A stretch of DNA of 12,074 bases from Prolixibacteraceae bacterium. GTDB taxonomy: Bacteria; Bacteroidota; Bacteroidia; Bacteroidales; Prolixibacteraceae. The position numbers and the translations under genes were made by a program. Shown here piece by piece: positions 5,539-12,074 of the stretch (position 1 is the stretch's first letter; every line of letters starts with the position of its first letter). The stretch covers positions 1 through 12,074 of the forward strand of contig JAEUSS010000193.1 of assembly GCA_016788685.1 (NCBI GenBank), in the 5' to 3' direction. The notes beneath the pieces were generated by a model, which saw only the letters and a list, made by a program, of their open reading frames with translations, did not search any database and had not been told where the DNA came from.

Positions 5539-6231
5539 TCAATTCATTTCTTTCGAGTCAGCTTCCGGAGTAATTACCGAAGTGTCTTCGGCGATTGCCT
5601 CGTCTGGTTTGGCTTCTCCCTTTTCGTCAAGCGAGTTGAATTGTTTTCTGTAGAAAATGATAATAGAGAAGATTCCGACTGAAATGGCCGAATCGGCAAT
5701 GTTAAAGACTGGGCGGAAAAACTGGAAATCACTTCCTCCGGCAAAAGGAACCCAGTCGGGATAAACGCCCGAAAACAGAGGAAAATAAAACATGTCGACA
5801 ACGCGGCCGTGCAAAAAGGTAGCGTAACCGCCGCCTTCAGGGAATAAGGTGGCTACTTGCCCGTAGCTGTCGTTGAAAATCAGTCCGTAGAAAGCGCTGT
5901 CGATGATGTTTCCGATGGCTCCTGCAAAGATTAAAGAAACGCAGGCAATGAAGCCCATCGGCAAGTCTTTTTTGACCAGTTTTAGGATGTACCAGCCGAT
6001 ACCGAATACCGCAACAACCCTGAACAGGCTCAGGAACATCTTTCCGTATTCGCCGCCAAATTCGAATCCGAAGGCCATCCCGTTGTTCTCAACAAAATGA
6101 ATCATGAACCAGTTACCGATGACAGAGAATTCTTCACCGAGGGTCATATTTGTTTTGATCCAGACCTTCAGAATTTGGTCAACCAGCAGAACCAAAACAA
6201 CAATGAGTATTGACTTTTTTAATTTAGACAT
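5539..6231 (-). CDS. lspA: Signal peptidase II (prolipoprotein signal peptidase)
   Basis: LspA is an inner-membrane aspartyl protease that removes the signal peptide from diacylglyceryl-modified prolipoproteins, after Lgt. The 230-residue product has four hydrophobic segments (about 7-24, 66-86, 92-110, 178-194). Conserved family blocks are VDQILK with Asp18, ENNGMAFG (48-55), GNIIDSAFYG (107-116), VVDMFYFP (144-151) with catalytic Asp146, and FNIADSAISVG (176-186) with catalytic Asp180. The residue after the Asp of the GNIID block is Ser instead of the more usual Arg. A loop of about 30 residues between the GNIID and VVD blocks is longer than in E. coli LspA, which I recall as usual in Bacteroidota. 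A hydrophilic acidic tail (about 200-230) is extra. It lies third in the ileS - dksA-like - lspA series, with a hairpin just before its start codon. Confidence 0.96.
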   Translation of the reverse strand: MSKLKKSILIVVLVLLVDQILKVWIKTNMTLGEEFSVIGNWFMIHFVENNGMAFGFEFGGEYGKMFLSLFRVVAVFGIGWYILKLVKKDLPMGFIACVSLIFAGAIGNIIDSAFYGLIFNDSYGQVATLFPEGGGYATFLHGRVVDMFYFPLFSGVYPDWVPFAGGSDFQFFRPVFNIADSAISVGIFSIIIFYRKQFNSLDEKGEAKPDEAIAEDTSVITPEADSKEMN

Positions 6232-6244
6232 GCTTCGTATTTAT

Positions 6245-6281
6245 AAAAAAATGATTGGAAGAATTGCTCTTCCAATCATTT
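6245..6281 (-). terminator. Strong hairpin with T-tract between the dksA-like gene and lspA
   Basis: On the minus strand AAATGATTGGAAGA (6281-6268) pairs perfectly over 14 bp with TCTTCCAATCATTT (6262-6249) across a 5-base loop. A run of T follows to 6245. It is a textbook intrinsic terminator after the DksA-like gene, yet it ends only about 13 bases before the lspA ATG. Either lspA depends on read-through, or the hairpin attenuates it. Confidence 0.85.
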
Positions 6282-6302
6282 CGGGCCATATTGTTACAAA
6301 TT

Positions 6303-6680
6303 TTACTTTTGACTGTTTTTAGCATCGATGCTAAGTGTGGCATGTGGCACAGCGCGCAGGCGCTCTTTGGAAATCAGTTTACCTGTTTCGCGGCAAATGC
6401 CATACGTTTTATTCTCAATACGGACTAAAGCGGCCTGCAGATACTGAATAAACTTCTGCTGGCGCTGAGCCAGTTTTCCGGCTTCTTCTTTCGATAGTGT
6501 CGCAGCTCCTTCTTCCAATACTTTAAAGGTTGGGGAAGTATCCTGTGTGTCGTTCCCATCGCTCTGGGTTATGGAGCTTTTGTACATTACATAGTCCTTC
6601 TGGGCTTTCTCCAGTTTTTCAAGAATTATCGCCTTAAATTCCTGTAACTCCTCATCCGAATATCTGTTTTTCTCACTCAT
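6303..6680 (-). CDS. DksA/TraR family protein with eroded zinc finger
   Basis: The 125-residue product has the DksA/TraR layout: two long helices (about 8-35 and 62-92) forming a coiled coil with an acidic turn between them (DGNDTQDTSP, 41-50). A C-terminal zinc-finger-like region follows (YGICRETGKLISKERLRAVP, 93-112, then HATLSIDAKN). Only one of the four zinc-binding cysteines, Cys96, is kept. The tip turn is acidic, as in DksA. Classical DksA binds the secondary channel of RNA polymerase and works with ppGpp. Whether this shortened form does so is unknown. Conservation of the YGIC-TGKLI-KERLRA-PHAT text without a full cysteine set is, as I recall, normal for the Bacteroidota members located between ileS and lspA. 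The gene begins 116 bases after ileS with no terminator in between, so co-transcription with ileS is plausible. Confidence 0.9.
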   Translation of the reverse strand: MSEKNRYSDEELQEFKAIILEKLEKAQKDYVMYKSSITQSDGNDTQDTSPTFKVLEEGAATLSKEEAGKLAQRQQKFIQYLQAALVRIENKTYGICRETGKLISKERLRAVPHATLSIDAKNSQK

Positions 6681-6796
6681 AACTTTAAGCTTTAGTTCTG
6701 TGCCTGATTAAGCTTTTACAACTTACCTCAGACTCTAAAAGTATAAAAATATTTCTAATTCAAACAGGCTTTTAAGCATTCCGGATTCTTTGTCGA

Positions 6797-9700
6797 TTAC
6801 GAACTCTTAATCACCTGAATCCGTGCTTCAACATCAGCATCAATCTCAACTAAATGTGAGTTTGAAGCATCAAGTTGGTCAACAATAAGTAATTCAGAAG
6901 CAAGTGTTTGATTGCTTATATAGTCGGTAAAATTGGCTACAGCCAAATTATAAAATTCATGTTTCTGTATCTTCAGGACGATACGGTCGGTTACTTCAAA
7001 GTCGCTGTCCTTCCGGATATTCTGAATTTTGTTGATAAACTCGCGGGCAATACCTTCCTGTTTTAATTCTTCACTCAGGTTGATGTCGAGTGCGATCGTC
7101 AGGCCGCCTTCGCTGGCAACCAGCCATCCCGGAATATCTTCAGTCTGTATTTCAACATCTTCCAGGCTCAACGAGATCAGTTCGCCGTTGATGTTCAGCT
7201 GATGTGTGCCCGTCTTTTCAAACTGGCTGATATCGTGCTGATTAAATGCAGCAATTTCCGTTGAAATCTGCTTCATTGCCTTTCCGTGTTTGGGCCCCAA
7301 CGTTTTGAAGTTGGCTTTTATTTTTTTACTGATGATTCCTTCCGAATCGGTCAGGTATTCCACTTCTTTCACATTAACTTCTGAAAGAATGATCGTTTTT
7401 ACTGAATCAAATTGATCCTGAAAATCTTTATTCAGCACAGGGACCATGATTTTAGCCAAAGGCTGACGAACCTTCAGCTTTTCTTTGCGGCGCAGAGCCA
7501 AAATCATCGATGAAGCTTTTTGCGCCAAATCCATTTTTTGTTCCAGGTCGGTGTTGATCATAGACTCGTCACACGATGGGAACCCGGCTAAATGCACACT
7601 CTGATCGGCTTCTTTAGCGGTGATTTTATTCAAATCGGAGTAAAGCAAATCGGCATAGAACGGTGCGATTGGTGCCATCAGTTTGGCAACGGTGTTCAAA
7701 CAAGTATACAGCGTTTGATAGGCCGAAATTTTGTCTTTATCGTATGATCCGCCCCAATAGCGTTTACGGCTCAGGCGAACAAACCAGTTACTCAGATTTT
7801 CCGACACAAACTCTGAAATAGCTCGTCCGGCGCGGGTTGGTTCGTAGCTTTCGTAGCTTTCGCCTACTTCTTTCACCAGCGAGTTGAGTAATGAAATGAT
7901 CCAACGATCAATTTCGGGGCGTTCATTGACCGGAATTTCTTCTTCGGAATAAGTAAAGCCATCGATGTTGGCATACATCGCGAAGAAGTTGTAGGTATTG
8001 TACAATGTTCCGAAGAATTTGCGTTTCACTTCGTCAACTCCGGCCATGTCGAATTTCAGGTTGTCCCACGGCTGCGAGTTGGTGAGCATATACCAGCGCA
8101 GCGGGTCAGACCCATTATCCTCGATGGCGGCAAACGGCTCGATGGCGTTGCCCAAACGTTTTGACATTTTGTTGCCGTTTTTGTCGAGCACCAGACCGTT
8201 CGAGATGATATTTTTGAACGAAACCGATTCGTCAATCATCGTTGCAATGGCGTGCAGCGTGAAGAACCAGCCGCGGGTTTGGTCAACACCTTCGGCAATG
8301 AAATCGGCCGGGAAAACCTCGTTGAATTTTTCCTTGTATTCGAACGGGTAGTGGCGTTGCGCATAAGGCATAGCTCCCGAATCGAACCAAACATCAATCA
8401 GGTCGGGCTCGCGGAACATTTTCTTTCCTGAAGCTGAAACCAGGACAATGTCGTCAACAAACGGACGGTGCAGGTCGATCTTTTCGTAGTTTTCCTTCGA
8501 GTTATTGCCCACTTCGAAGCCTTCGAAAATATTTTTATCCATCACTCCGGCAGCAACTGCGGCTTTAATTTCGGCCATCAGTTCTTCGGTTGAGCCAATA
8601 CATTTGGCTTCCGAACCGTCTTCGGTCCGCCAGATCGGGAGCGGAGTTCCCCAGAAACGCGAGCGGCTCAGGTTCCAGTCAACCAGGTTTTCGAGCCAGT
8701 TCCCGAAACGTCCGGTTCCGGTTGAGGCTGGTTTCCAGTTGATGGTATTGTTGAGCGCGATCATTTTATCTTTTACCGCGGTGGTACGGATGAACCACGA
8801 ATCCAGCGGATAATACAGGATCGGTTTGTCGGTTCTCCAGCAATGCGGATAGTTGTGCACGTGTTTTTCAACCTTGAAGGCTTTGTTCTCTTTTTTCAGC
8901 ATCACACAGATGTCGATGTCGAGCGTGGCATCGTCTTCGGTGAGCGTATCGTCGTAAGCGTTTTTCACGAAACGTCCGGCGTATTCTGAATACGCTTCCA
9001 CATTCACATATTCCGAAACAAATTCAGGAGACATGTTTTCAACAAGGAACATCCGCCCGTTGCGGTCAACCAGCGGCTGGCGTTTGCCTTCGCGGTCATC
9101 AACAATCAGTGGCGAGATGCCGTTTTGTTTGGCAACGCGGTCGTCATCAGCACCAAAAGTCGGGGCGATGTGTACGATACCGGTACCGTCTTCAGTTGTA
9201 ACAAAGTCTCCGGTAATCACGCGGAACGCATCGCCTTTGGGTTTCACCCAATTGATCAGTTGCTCATATTTCACGCCTTCCAGTTCAGTTCCGGCGTATT
9301 CGGTCATCACTTTATACGGAATTTTCTTGTCGCCAACCTGGTAATCCTCCAATGCCAGTTCTGCATTTTTCGGATCAAAATGGGTTGTCAGCAGGTTTTT
9401 AGCCAGAATTAAAGTTACCGGCGCTCCGGTATATGGATTGAAGCTGCGAACTTTTACGTAAGTAATTTTCGGGCCAACGCAAAGGGCAGTGTTCGATGGC
9501 AAAGTCCAAGGGGTAGTCGTCCAGGCCAGGAAATATAAATCGGTATCCACGTTTTCGAAAAGGAATTCCGATTTCTCGTTCCGGATGGCTTTAAACTGAG
9601 CCACAGCGGTAGTATCTTTCACATCGCGGTAGCATCCGGGTTGGTTTAGCTCGTGCGAACTTAGTCCTGTTCCGGCAGCCGGAGAAAATGGCTGAATGGT

Positions 9701-10234
9701 GTATCCTTTGTAAAGTAAGTTCTTTTCAAAAAGTTGTTTGAGCAACCACCAGATGGTTTCGATGTAACGATTGTCGTAGGTAATGTACGGATCGTCCATG
9801 TTAACCCAGTAGCCCATCTGACGGGTGAGTTCTTCCCATTCGCGGGTATACTTCATCACCTCTTTGCGGCAAGCTGCATTGTATTCGGCAACGCTGATTG
9901 TTTTGCCGATGTCGTCTTTGGTAATTCCGAGCAATTTTTCAACGCCTAATTCAACCGGAAGCCCGTGAGTATCCCATCCGGCTTTTCGGTGGACGCGGAA
10001 TCCTTTCATGGTTTTGTAACGGCAGAATGTATCTTTGATAGCACGGGCCATAACATGGTGAATACCGGGCATGCCGTTTGCCGACGGAGGTCCTTCATAG
10101 AACACAAATGTTGGATGACCTTCACGGGTAGTAATGCTTTTGTGAAATGTATCGTCTTCTTCCCATCTTTTCAATATGTCTTTATTGATTTGGGAGAGGT
10201 TTAATTGCTTGTAAACCTGAAATTTATTGCTCAT
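6797..10234 (-). CDS. ileS: Isoleucyl-tRNA synthetase
   Basis: IleRS is a class Ia enzyme that charges tRNA-Ile and edits mischarged valine. The 1145-residue protein is full length. The N-terminal catalytic half carries the HIGH-equivalent motif as PSANGMPGIHH (50-60), where the usual first His is Gly, followed by KAGWDTHGLPVE (84-95). The CP1 editing domain has the threonine-rich WTTTPWTLPSN (238-248) and GTGIVHIAP (350-358). WNLSRSRFWG (520-529) and GWFFTLHA (655-662) belong to the second half of the Rossmann domain, and KMSKR is at 689-693. The anticodon-binding and C-terminal domains follow (from about 750). The P-G-I-H-H form and long C-terminus belong to the larger, eukaryote-like IleRS type, which is often mupirocin-tolerant; that is inference. 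A Bacteroidota promoter lies upstream. It starts the ileS - dksA-like - lspA series. Confidence 0.98.
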   Translation of the reverse strand: MSNKFQVYKQLNLSQINKDILKRWEEDDTFHKSITTREGHPTFVFYEGPPSANGMPGIHHVMARAIKDTFCRYKTMKGFRVHRKAGWDTHGLPVELGVEKLLGITKDDIGKTISVAEYNAACRKEVMKYTREWEELTRQMGYWVNMDDPYITYDNRYIETIWWLLKQLFEKNLLYKGYTIQPFSPAAGTGLSSHELNQPGCYRDVKDTTAVAQFKAIRNEKSEFLFENVDTDLYFLAWTTTPWTLPSNTALCVGPKITYVKVRSFNPYTGAPVTLILAKNLLTTHFDPKNAELALEDYQVGDKKIPYKVMTEYAGTELEGVKYEQLINWVKPKGDAFRVITGDFVTTEDGTGIVHIAPTFGADDDRVAKQNGISPLIVDDREGKRQPLVDRNGRMFLVENMSPEFVSEYVNVEAYSEYAGRFVKNAYDDTLTEDDATLDIDICVMLKKENKAFKVEKHVHNYPHCWRTDKPILYYPLDSWFIRTTAVKDKMIALNNTINWKPASTGTGRFGNWLENLVDWNLSRSRFWGTPLPIWRTEDGSEAKCIGSTEELMAEIKAAVAAGVMDKNIFEGFEVGNNSKENYEKIDLHRPFVDDIVLVSASGKKMFREPDLIDVWFDSGAMPYAQRHYPFEYKEKFNEVFPADFIAEGVDQTRGWFFTLHAIATMIDESVSFKNIISNGLVLDKNGNKMSKRLGNAIEPFAAIEDNGSDPLRWYMLTNSQPWDNLKFDMAGVDEVKRKFFGTLYNTYNFFAMYANIDGFTYSEEEIPVNERPEIDRWIISLLNSLVKEVGESYESYEPTRAGRAISEFVSENLSNWFVRLSRKRYWGGSYDKDKISAYQTLYTCLNTVAKLMAPIAPFYADLLYSDLNKITAKEADQSVHLAGFPSCDESMINTDLEQKMDLAQKASSMILALRRKEKLKVRQPLAKIMVPVLNKDFQDQFDSVKTIILSEVNVKEVEYLTDSEGIISKKIKANFKTLGPKHGKAMKQISTEIAAFNQHDISQFEKTGTHQLNINGELISLSLEDVEIQTEDIPGWLVASEGGLTIALDINLSEELKQEGIAREFINKIQNIRKDSDFEVTDRIVLKIQKHEFYNLAVANFTDYISNQTLASELLIVDQLDASNSHLVEIDADVEARIQVIKSS

Positions 10235-10270
10235 TGAAACCTAAATTAATGCCTTATTTTTTGAAAGGTA

Positions 10271-10303
10271 CAAATATAGAAAAAAATGCTATCGGAATTT
10301 CAA
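10271..10303 (-). promoter_or_regulatory. Candidate ileS promoter, Bacteroidota type
   Basis: On the minus strand TATATTTG (10278-10271) is a perfect TAnnTTTG -7 element. TTG (10303-10301) stands 22 bases upstream, slightly beyond the usual 19-21. The leader before the ileS ATG would be about 30 bases. It lies between the terminator of the two-component genes and ileS, as a promoter should. Confidence 0.55.
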
Positions 10304-10398
10304 TTGATCTTAAGCCTTTCGGAATCTGCACAAATACATTAATTAATTCATATTCAGGCAAGGTTTGCGGCTCAACATCAGATGCACTTTTGAGGAAT

Positions 10399-10442
10399 AA
10401 AAAACAGATCAATATCCGCTCCGGGTATTGATCTGTTTTTTT
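10399..10442. terminator. Bidirectional intrinsic terminator after the response regulator
   Basis: The stem pairs CAGATCAATATCCG (10405-10418) with CGGGTATTGATCTG (10422-10435) with one wobble pair and a 3-base loop. A-run 10399-10404 and T-run 10436-10442 flank it, so it can act on either strand. On the minus strand it ends the two-component transcript, upstream of the ileS promoter. Confidence 0.93.
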
Positions 10443-10495
10443 ATGTTGCTGATCATCAGATGGTCAGTAATGTGATGTTTGATCGTTGATATTGT

Positions 10496-11200
10496 TTATT
10501 CCACAAACTTATAGCCTATACCTTTTAGTGTTTTGATCTGGTCGTTGCCAATTTTTTCGCGAAGTTTCCGGATATGGACATCAATGGTGCGGTCGCCAAC
10601 AACCACGTTATCGCCCCAAACCGAATAATAGATTTCTTCACGGGTAAAGACTTTCCCGGGTTTCGAAACCAAAAGTGACAACAGTTCAAATTCTTTACGG
10701 GGCAGAATCATTTCTTCGCCGTCTTTTAGGATCAGATATCTTTCTTTGTCGATGATCAGATTTCCGATAGTAACCGTATGTCCGCTTTCAATAATGGCTG
10801 TAGTTGGCGTGGCAGTCGCTGAAGTGCGTTTGAGCAGCGCTTTTACCCGGCTTACCAGTACTTTCGGCCGTATTGGTTTGGTGATGTAGTCATCGGCACC
10901 TGCTTCAAATCCGGCAATCTGCGAATAGTCTTCGCCACGGGCAGTCAGGAATGTGATCATGGTGTGTTGTAACGACGGAATTCTCCTGATCTCTTCACAG
11001 GCGGCAATGCCGTCCATTTCAGGCATCATTACATCCAGGATAATCAGGTCGGGGAGCGTTTTTTCTGCAATTTTGATTGCTTCTGCTCCATTTTGGGCAG
11101 TATAAACTTTATATCCTTCTTTCTCTAAATTGTAGCTGATAAATTCCAGAATGTCAACTTCGTCATCGACCAGCAGAATTTTTGATTGACTGTCGCTCAT
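10496..11200 (-). CDS. OmpR/PhoB-family response regulator
   Basis: The 234-residue protein has a receiver domain (about 6-122) with acidic Asp12 and Asp13, phosphoacceptor Asp56 in LIILDVMMPEMDG, Thr86 in FLTARGE and Lys108-Pro109 in DYITKPI. A linker rich in Ala and Thr follows (about 125-138). The C-terminal winged-helix domain (about 140-233) contains LPRKEFELLSLLVSKPGKVF, then REEIYYSVWG, then the recognition helix RTIDVHIRKLREKIG and the wing KTLKGIGYKFVE. Phosphorylation by a sensor kinase should control DNA binding. The kinase gene lies upstream on the same strand, 169 bases away. Similarity to PhoB and to the usual Bacteroidota PhoB/PhoR layout suggests phosphate control, but many OmpR-type regulators look alike, so no symbol is given. 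Confidence 0.95.
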   Translation of the reverse strand: MSDSQSKILLVDDEVDILEFISYNLEKEGYKVYTAQNGAEAIKIAEKTLPDLIILDVMMPEMDGIAACEEIRRIPSLQHTMITFLTARGEDYSQIAGFEAGADDYITKPIRPKVLVSRVKALLKRTSATATPTTAIIESGHTVTIGNLIIDKERYLILKDGEEMILPRKEFELLSLLVSKPGKVFTREEIYYSVWGDNVVVGDRTIDVHIRKLREKIGNDQIKTLKGIGYKFVE

Positions 11201-11221
11201 AATAATTTTGAATTTGAATTT

Positions 11222-11240
11222 AAAAGTAAAGATTACTTTT
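11222..11240. repeat. Perfect 8-bp inverted repeat before the response regulator gene
   Basis: AAAAGTAA (11222-11229) and TTACTTTT (11233-11240) pair perfectly around AGA, 22-40 bases upstream of the response regulator ATG. It is AT-rich, so a weak hairpin or a regulator binding site are both possible. Nothing else stands out in the 169-base gap between the kinase and regulator genes. Confidence 0.35.
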
Positions 11241-11369
11241 TGACCAGCAGATATGTTCGCGCTAAAATCGGATGAAAATTAGCAATTTCATTTGAAACAA
11301 GCCCATCCCTTTGTCTTTTATTTTAAAATCGGTTAAGGCTCAGTTTATTGGTGCTAGCCATTCTTCCGG

Positions 11370-12074
11370 TTATTTTGCTTTTTCGAGCGTAAAAGTAAAA
11401 GTAGTGCCTTTGTCGATCACACTTTTTACATTGATGGTTTGGTCGTGTGCTTCGATAATATGTTTGACGATTGACAAGCCCAGTCCGGTTCCGCCCTGTT
11501 CGCGTGAGCGGGATTTGTCCACCCGGTAAAAACGTTCGAAAACACGGGGCAGGTCAACTTTGTCCATGCCAATGCCGTTGTCGGTCACTTCAATCAGGAT
11601 GGTTTCATGCAAATCATAAAAGCCCACCTTGACATGCCCTTTCTTCTTGCCGTATTTGATGCCGTTTCCCACCAGGTTGTTCATGACTTCCATTATCCGT
11701 TTCTTATCTGCCCGAACCATGACAGGTTTGTCGGTTTTGGTAACAAATTGCAGTGAGATGTTGCGTTCGTTGGCCATCATTTGCGCCAACTCAAAAACAT
11801 CTTCGGTGAGCCGGACCAAATCAAAATCGACGAAGTTAAGGGTTAGTTCACCCGATTCCAGTTTGGTGATCGATTCCAGGTCTTCAACAATTGAAATCAT
11901 GCGGTCGATGCTTTTTTCGGTTCGCTGAAGGTATAATTTGTTGATTTTCGGATCGTCAATCCCTCCTTCCAGTAGGGTTAACACATAGCCCTGAATGTTG
12001 AAGATCGGCGTTTTCAGCTCGTGCGATACGTTGCCTACAAACTCCTTCCGGTATCTTTCCAGATCTTTCAGGCG
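11370..12074 (-). CDS. Sensor histidine kinase, C-terminal part (PhoR-like), cut by window edge
   Basis: The frame is open from the right edge of the window to TAA at 11372-11370, giving 234 residues; the start and sensor domain lie outside. The H-box is NVSHELKTPIF with His18 of the visible part, preceded by a helix (RLKDLERYRKEF). The ATPase domain shows the N-box NNLVGNGIKYG (132-142), the G1 box DNGIGMD (165-171), the F box FERFYRVDKSRS (179-190) and the G2 box GGTGLGLSIVKHI (194-206). The VDKSRSREQGGTGLGL stretch is characteristic of PhoR/WalK-type kinases. Autophosphorylation at His18 and transfer to the downstream response regulator is the expected role. A GTG at 11984 is internal, not the start. 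The gene order kinase then regulator is the reverse of E. coli phoBR. Confidence 0.95.
   Translation of the reverse strand, partial: RLKDLERYRKEFVGNVSHELKTPIFNIQGYVLTLLEGGIDDPKINKLYLQRTEKSIDRMISIVEDLESITKLESGELTLNFVDFDLVRLTEDVFELAQMMANERNISLQFVTKTDKPVMVRADKKRIMEVMNNLVGNGIKYGKKKGHVKVGFYDLHETILIEVTDNGIGMDKVDLPRVFERFYRVDKSRSREQGGTGLGLSIVKHIIEAHDQTINVKSVIDKGTTFTFTLEKAK

Noticed and set aside
11370..11984. GTG at 11984 as the start of the histidine kinase
   Set aside because: The frame continues upstream with the essential H-box (SHELKTP), so this codon is internal and the gene is only cut by the window edge.
1..12074. CRISPR array, rRNA gene or transposase
   Set aside because: No regularly spaced repeats, no rRNA-like sequence and no DDE or HUH transposase motif was seen on either strand.

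Overview
The window looks like the genome of a member of the Bacteroidota. Supporting signs are the large IleRS with its P-G-I-H-H version of the HIGH motif, a DksA/TraR-like protein with an eroded zinc finger, the ileS - dksA-like - lspA gene order, and candidate promoters of the TAnnTTTG type. An assignment near Marinilabiliales/Prolixibacteraceae is only a guess.

Layout: (a) 1-535 holds the N-terminal part of a phospholipase D-like protein on the minus strand, cut by the window edge. (b) 541-1542 has no intact gene. It carries two eroded reading frames, a plus-strand one (905-1501) with in-frame stops and frame changes and a weaker minus-strand one (698-962). (c) 1543-3652 is a minus-strand pair: a small ribbon-helix-helix-like protein overlapping the start of an SF2 DExH helicase whose Walker A lysine is replaced by alanine. 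A perfect 7-bp inverted repeat lies just upstream and is a plausible operator. (d) 3963-4406 is a short plus-strand KilA-N-domain gene. (e) 4407-5191 is mostly eroded, non-coding-looking DNA with a near-perfect 12-bp inverted repeat, a 9-bp tandem repeat and scraps of open frame. (f) 5192-5308 is a terminator and a tRNA-Ile2(CAU) gene. (g) 5539-10234 is a housekeeping block, all on the minus strand: ileS, a DksA/TraR-like gene and lspA. (h) 10496-12074 is a two-component system of the PhoB/PhoR type: a histidine kinase cut by the window edge, then an OmpR/PhoB response regulator.

How it fits together: everything from the tRNA rightwards is intact core genome on one strand. Everything to its left looks accessory: AT-richer, genes on both strands, long eroded stretches, and phage- or plasmid-type domains (KilA-N, RHH, replication-type helicase). 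The boundary falls at the 3' end of the tRNA, a classic integration site, so the left part is best read as a decaying integrated element. No integrase gene and no second copy of the tRNA 3' end is visible, so its boundaries are not proven. The best candidate for something poorly described is the RHH plus lysine-less helicase pair, which has stayed intact while its surroundings decayed.
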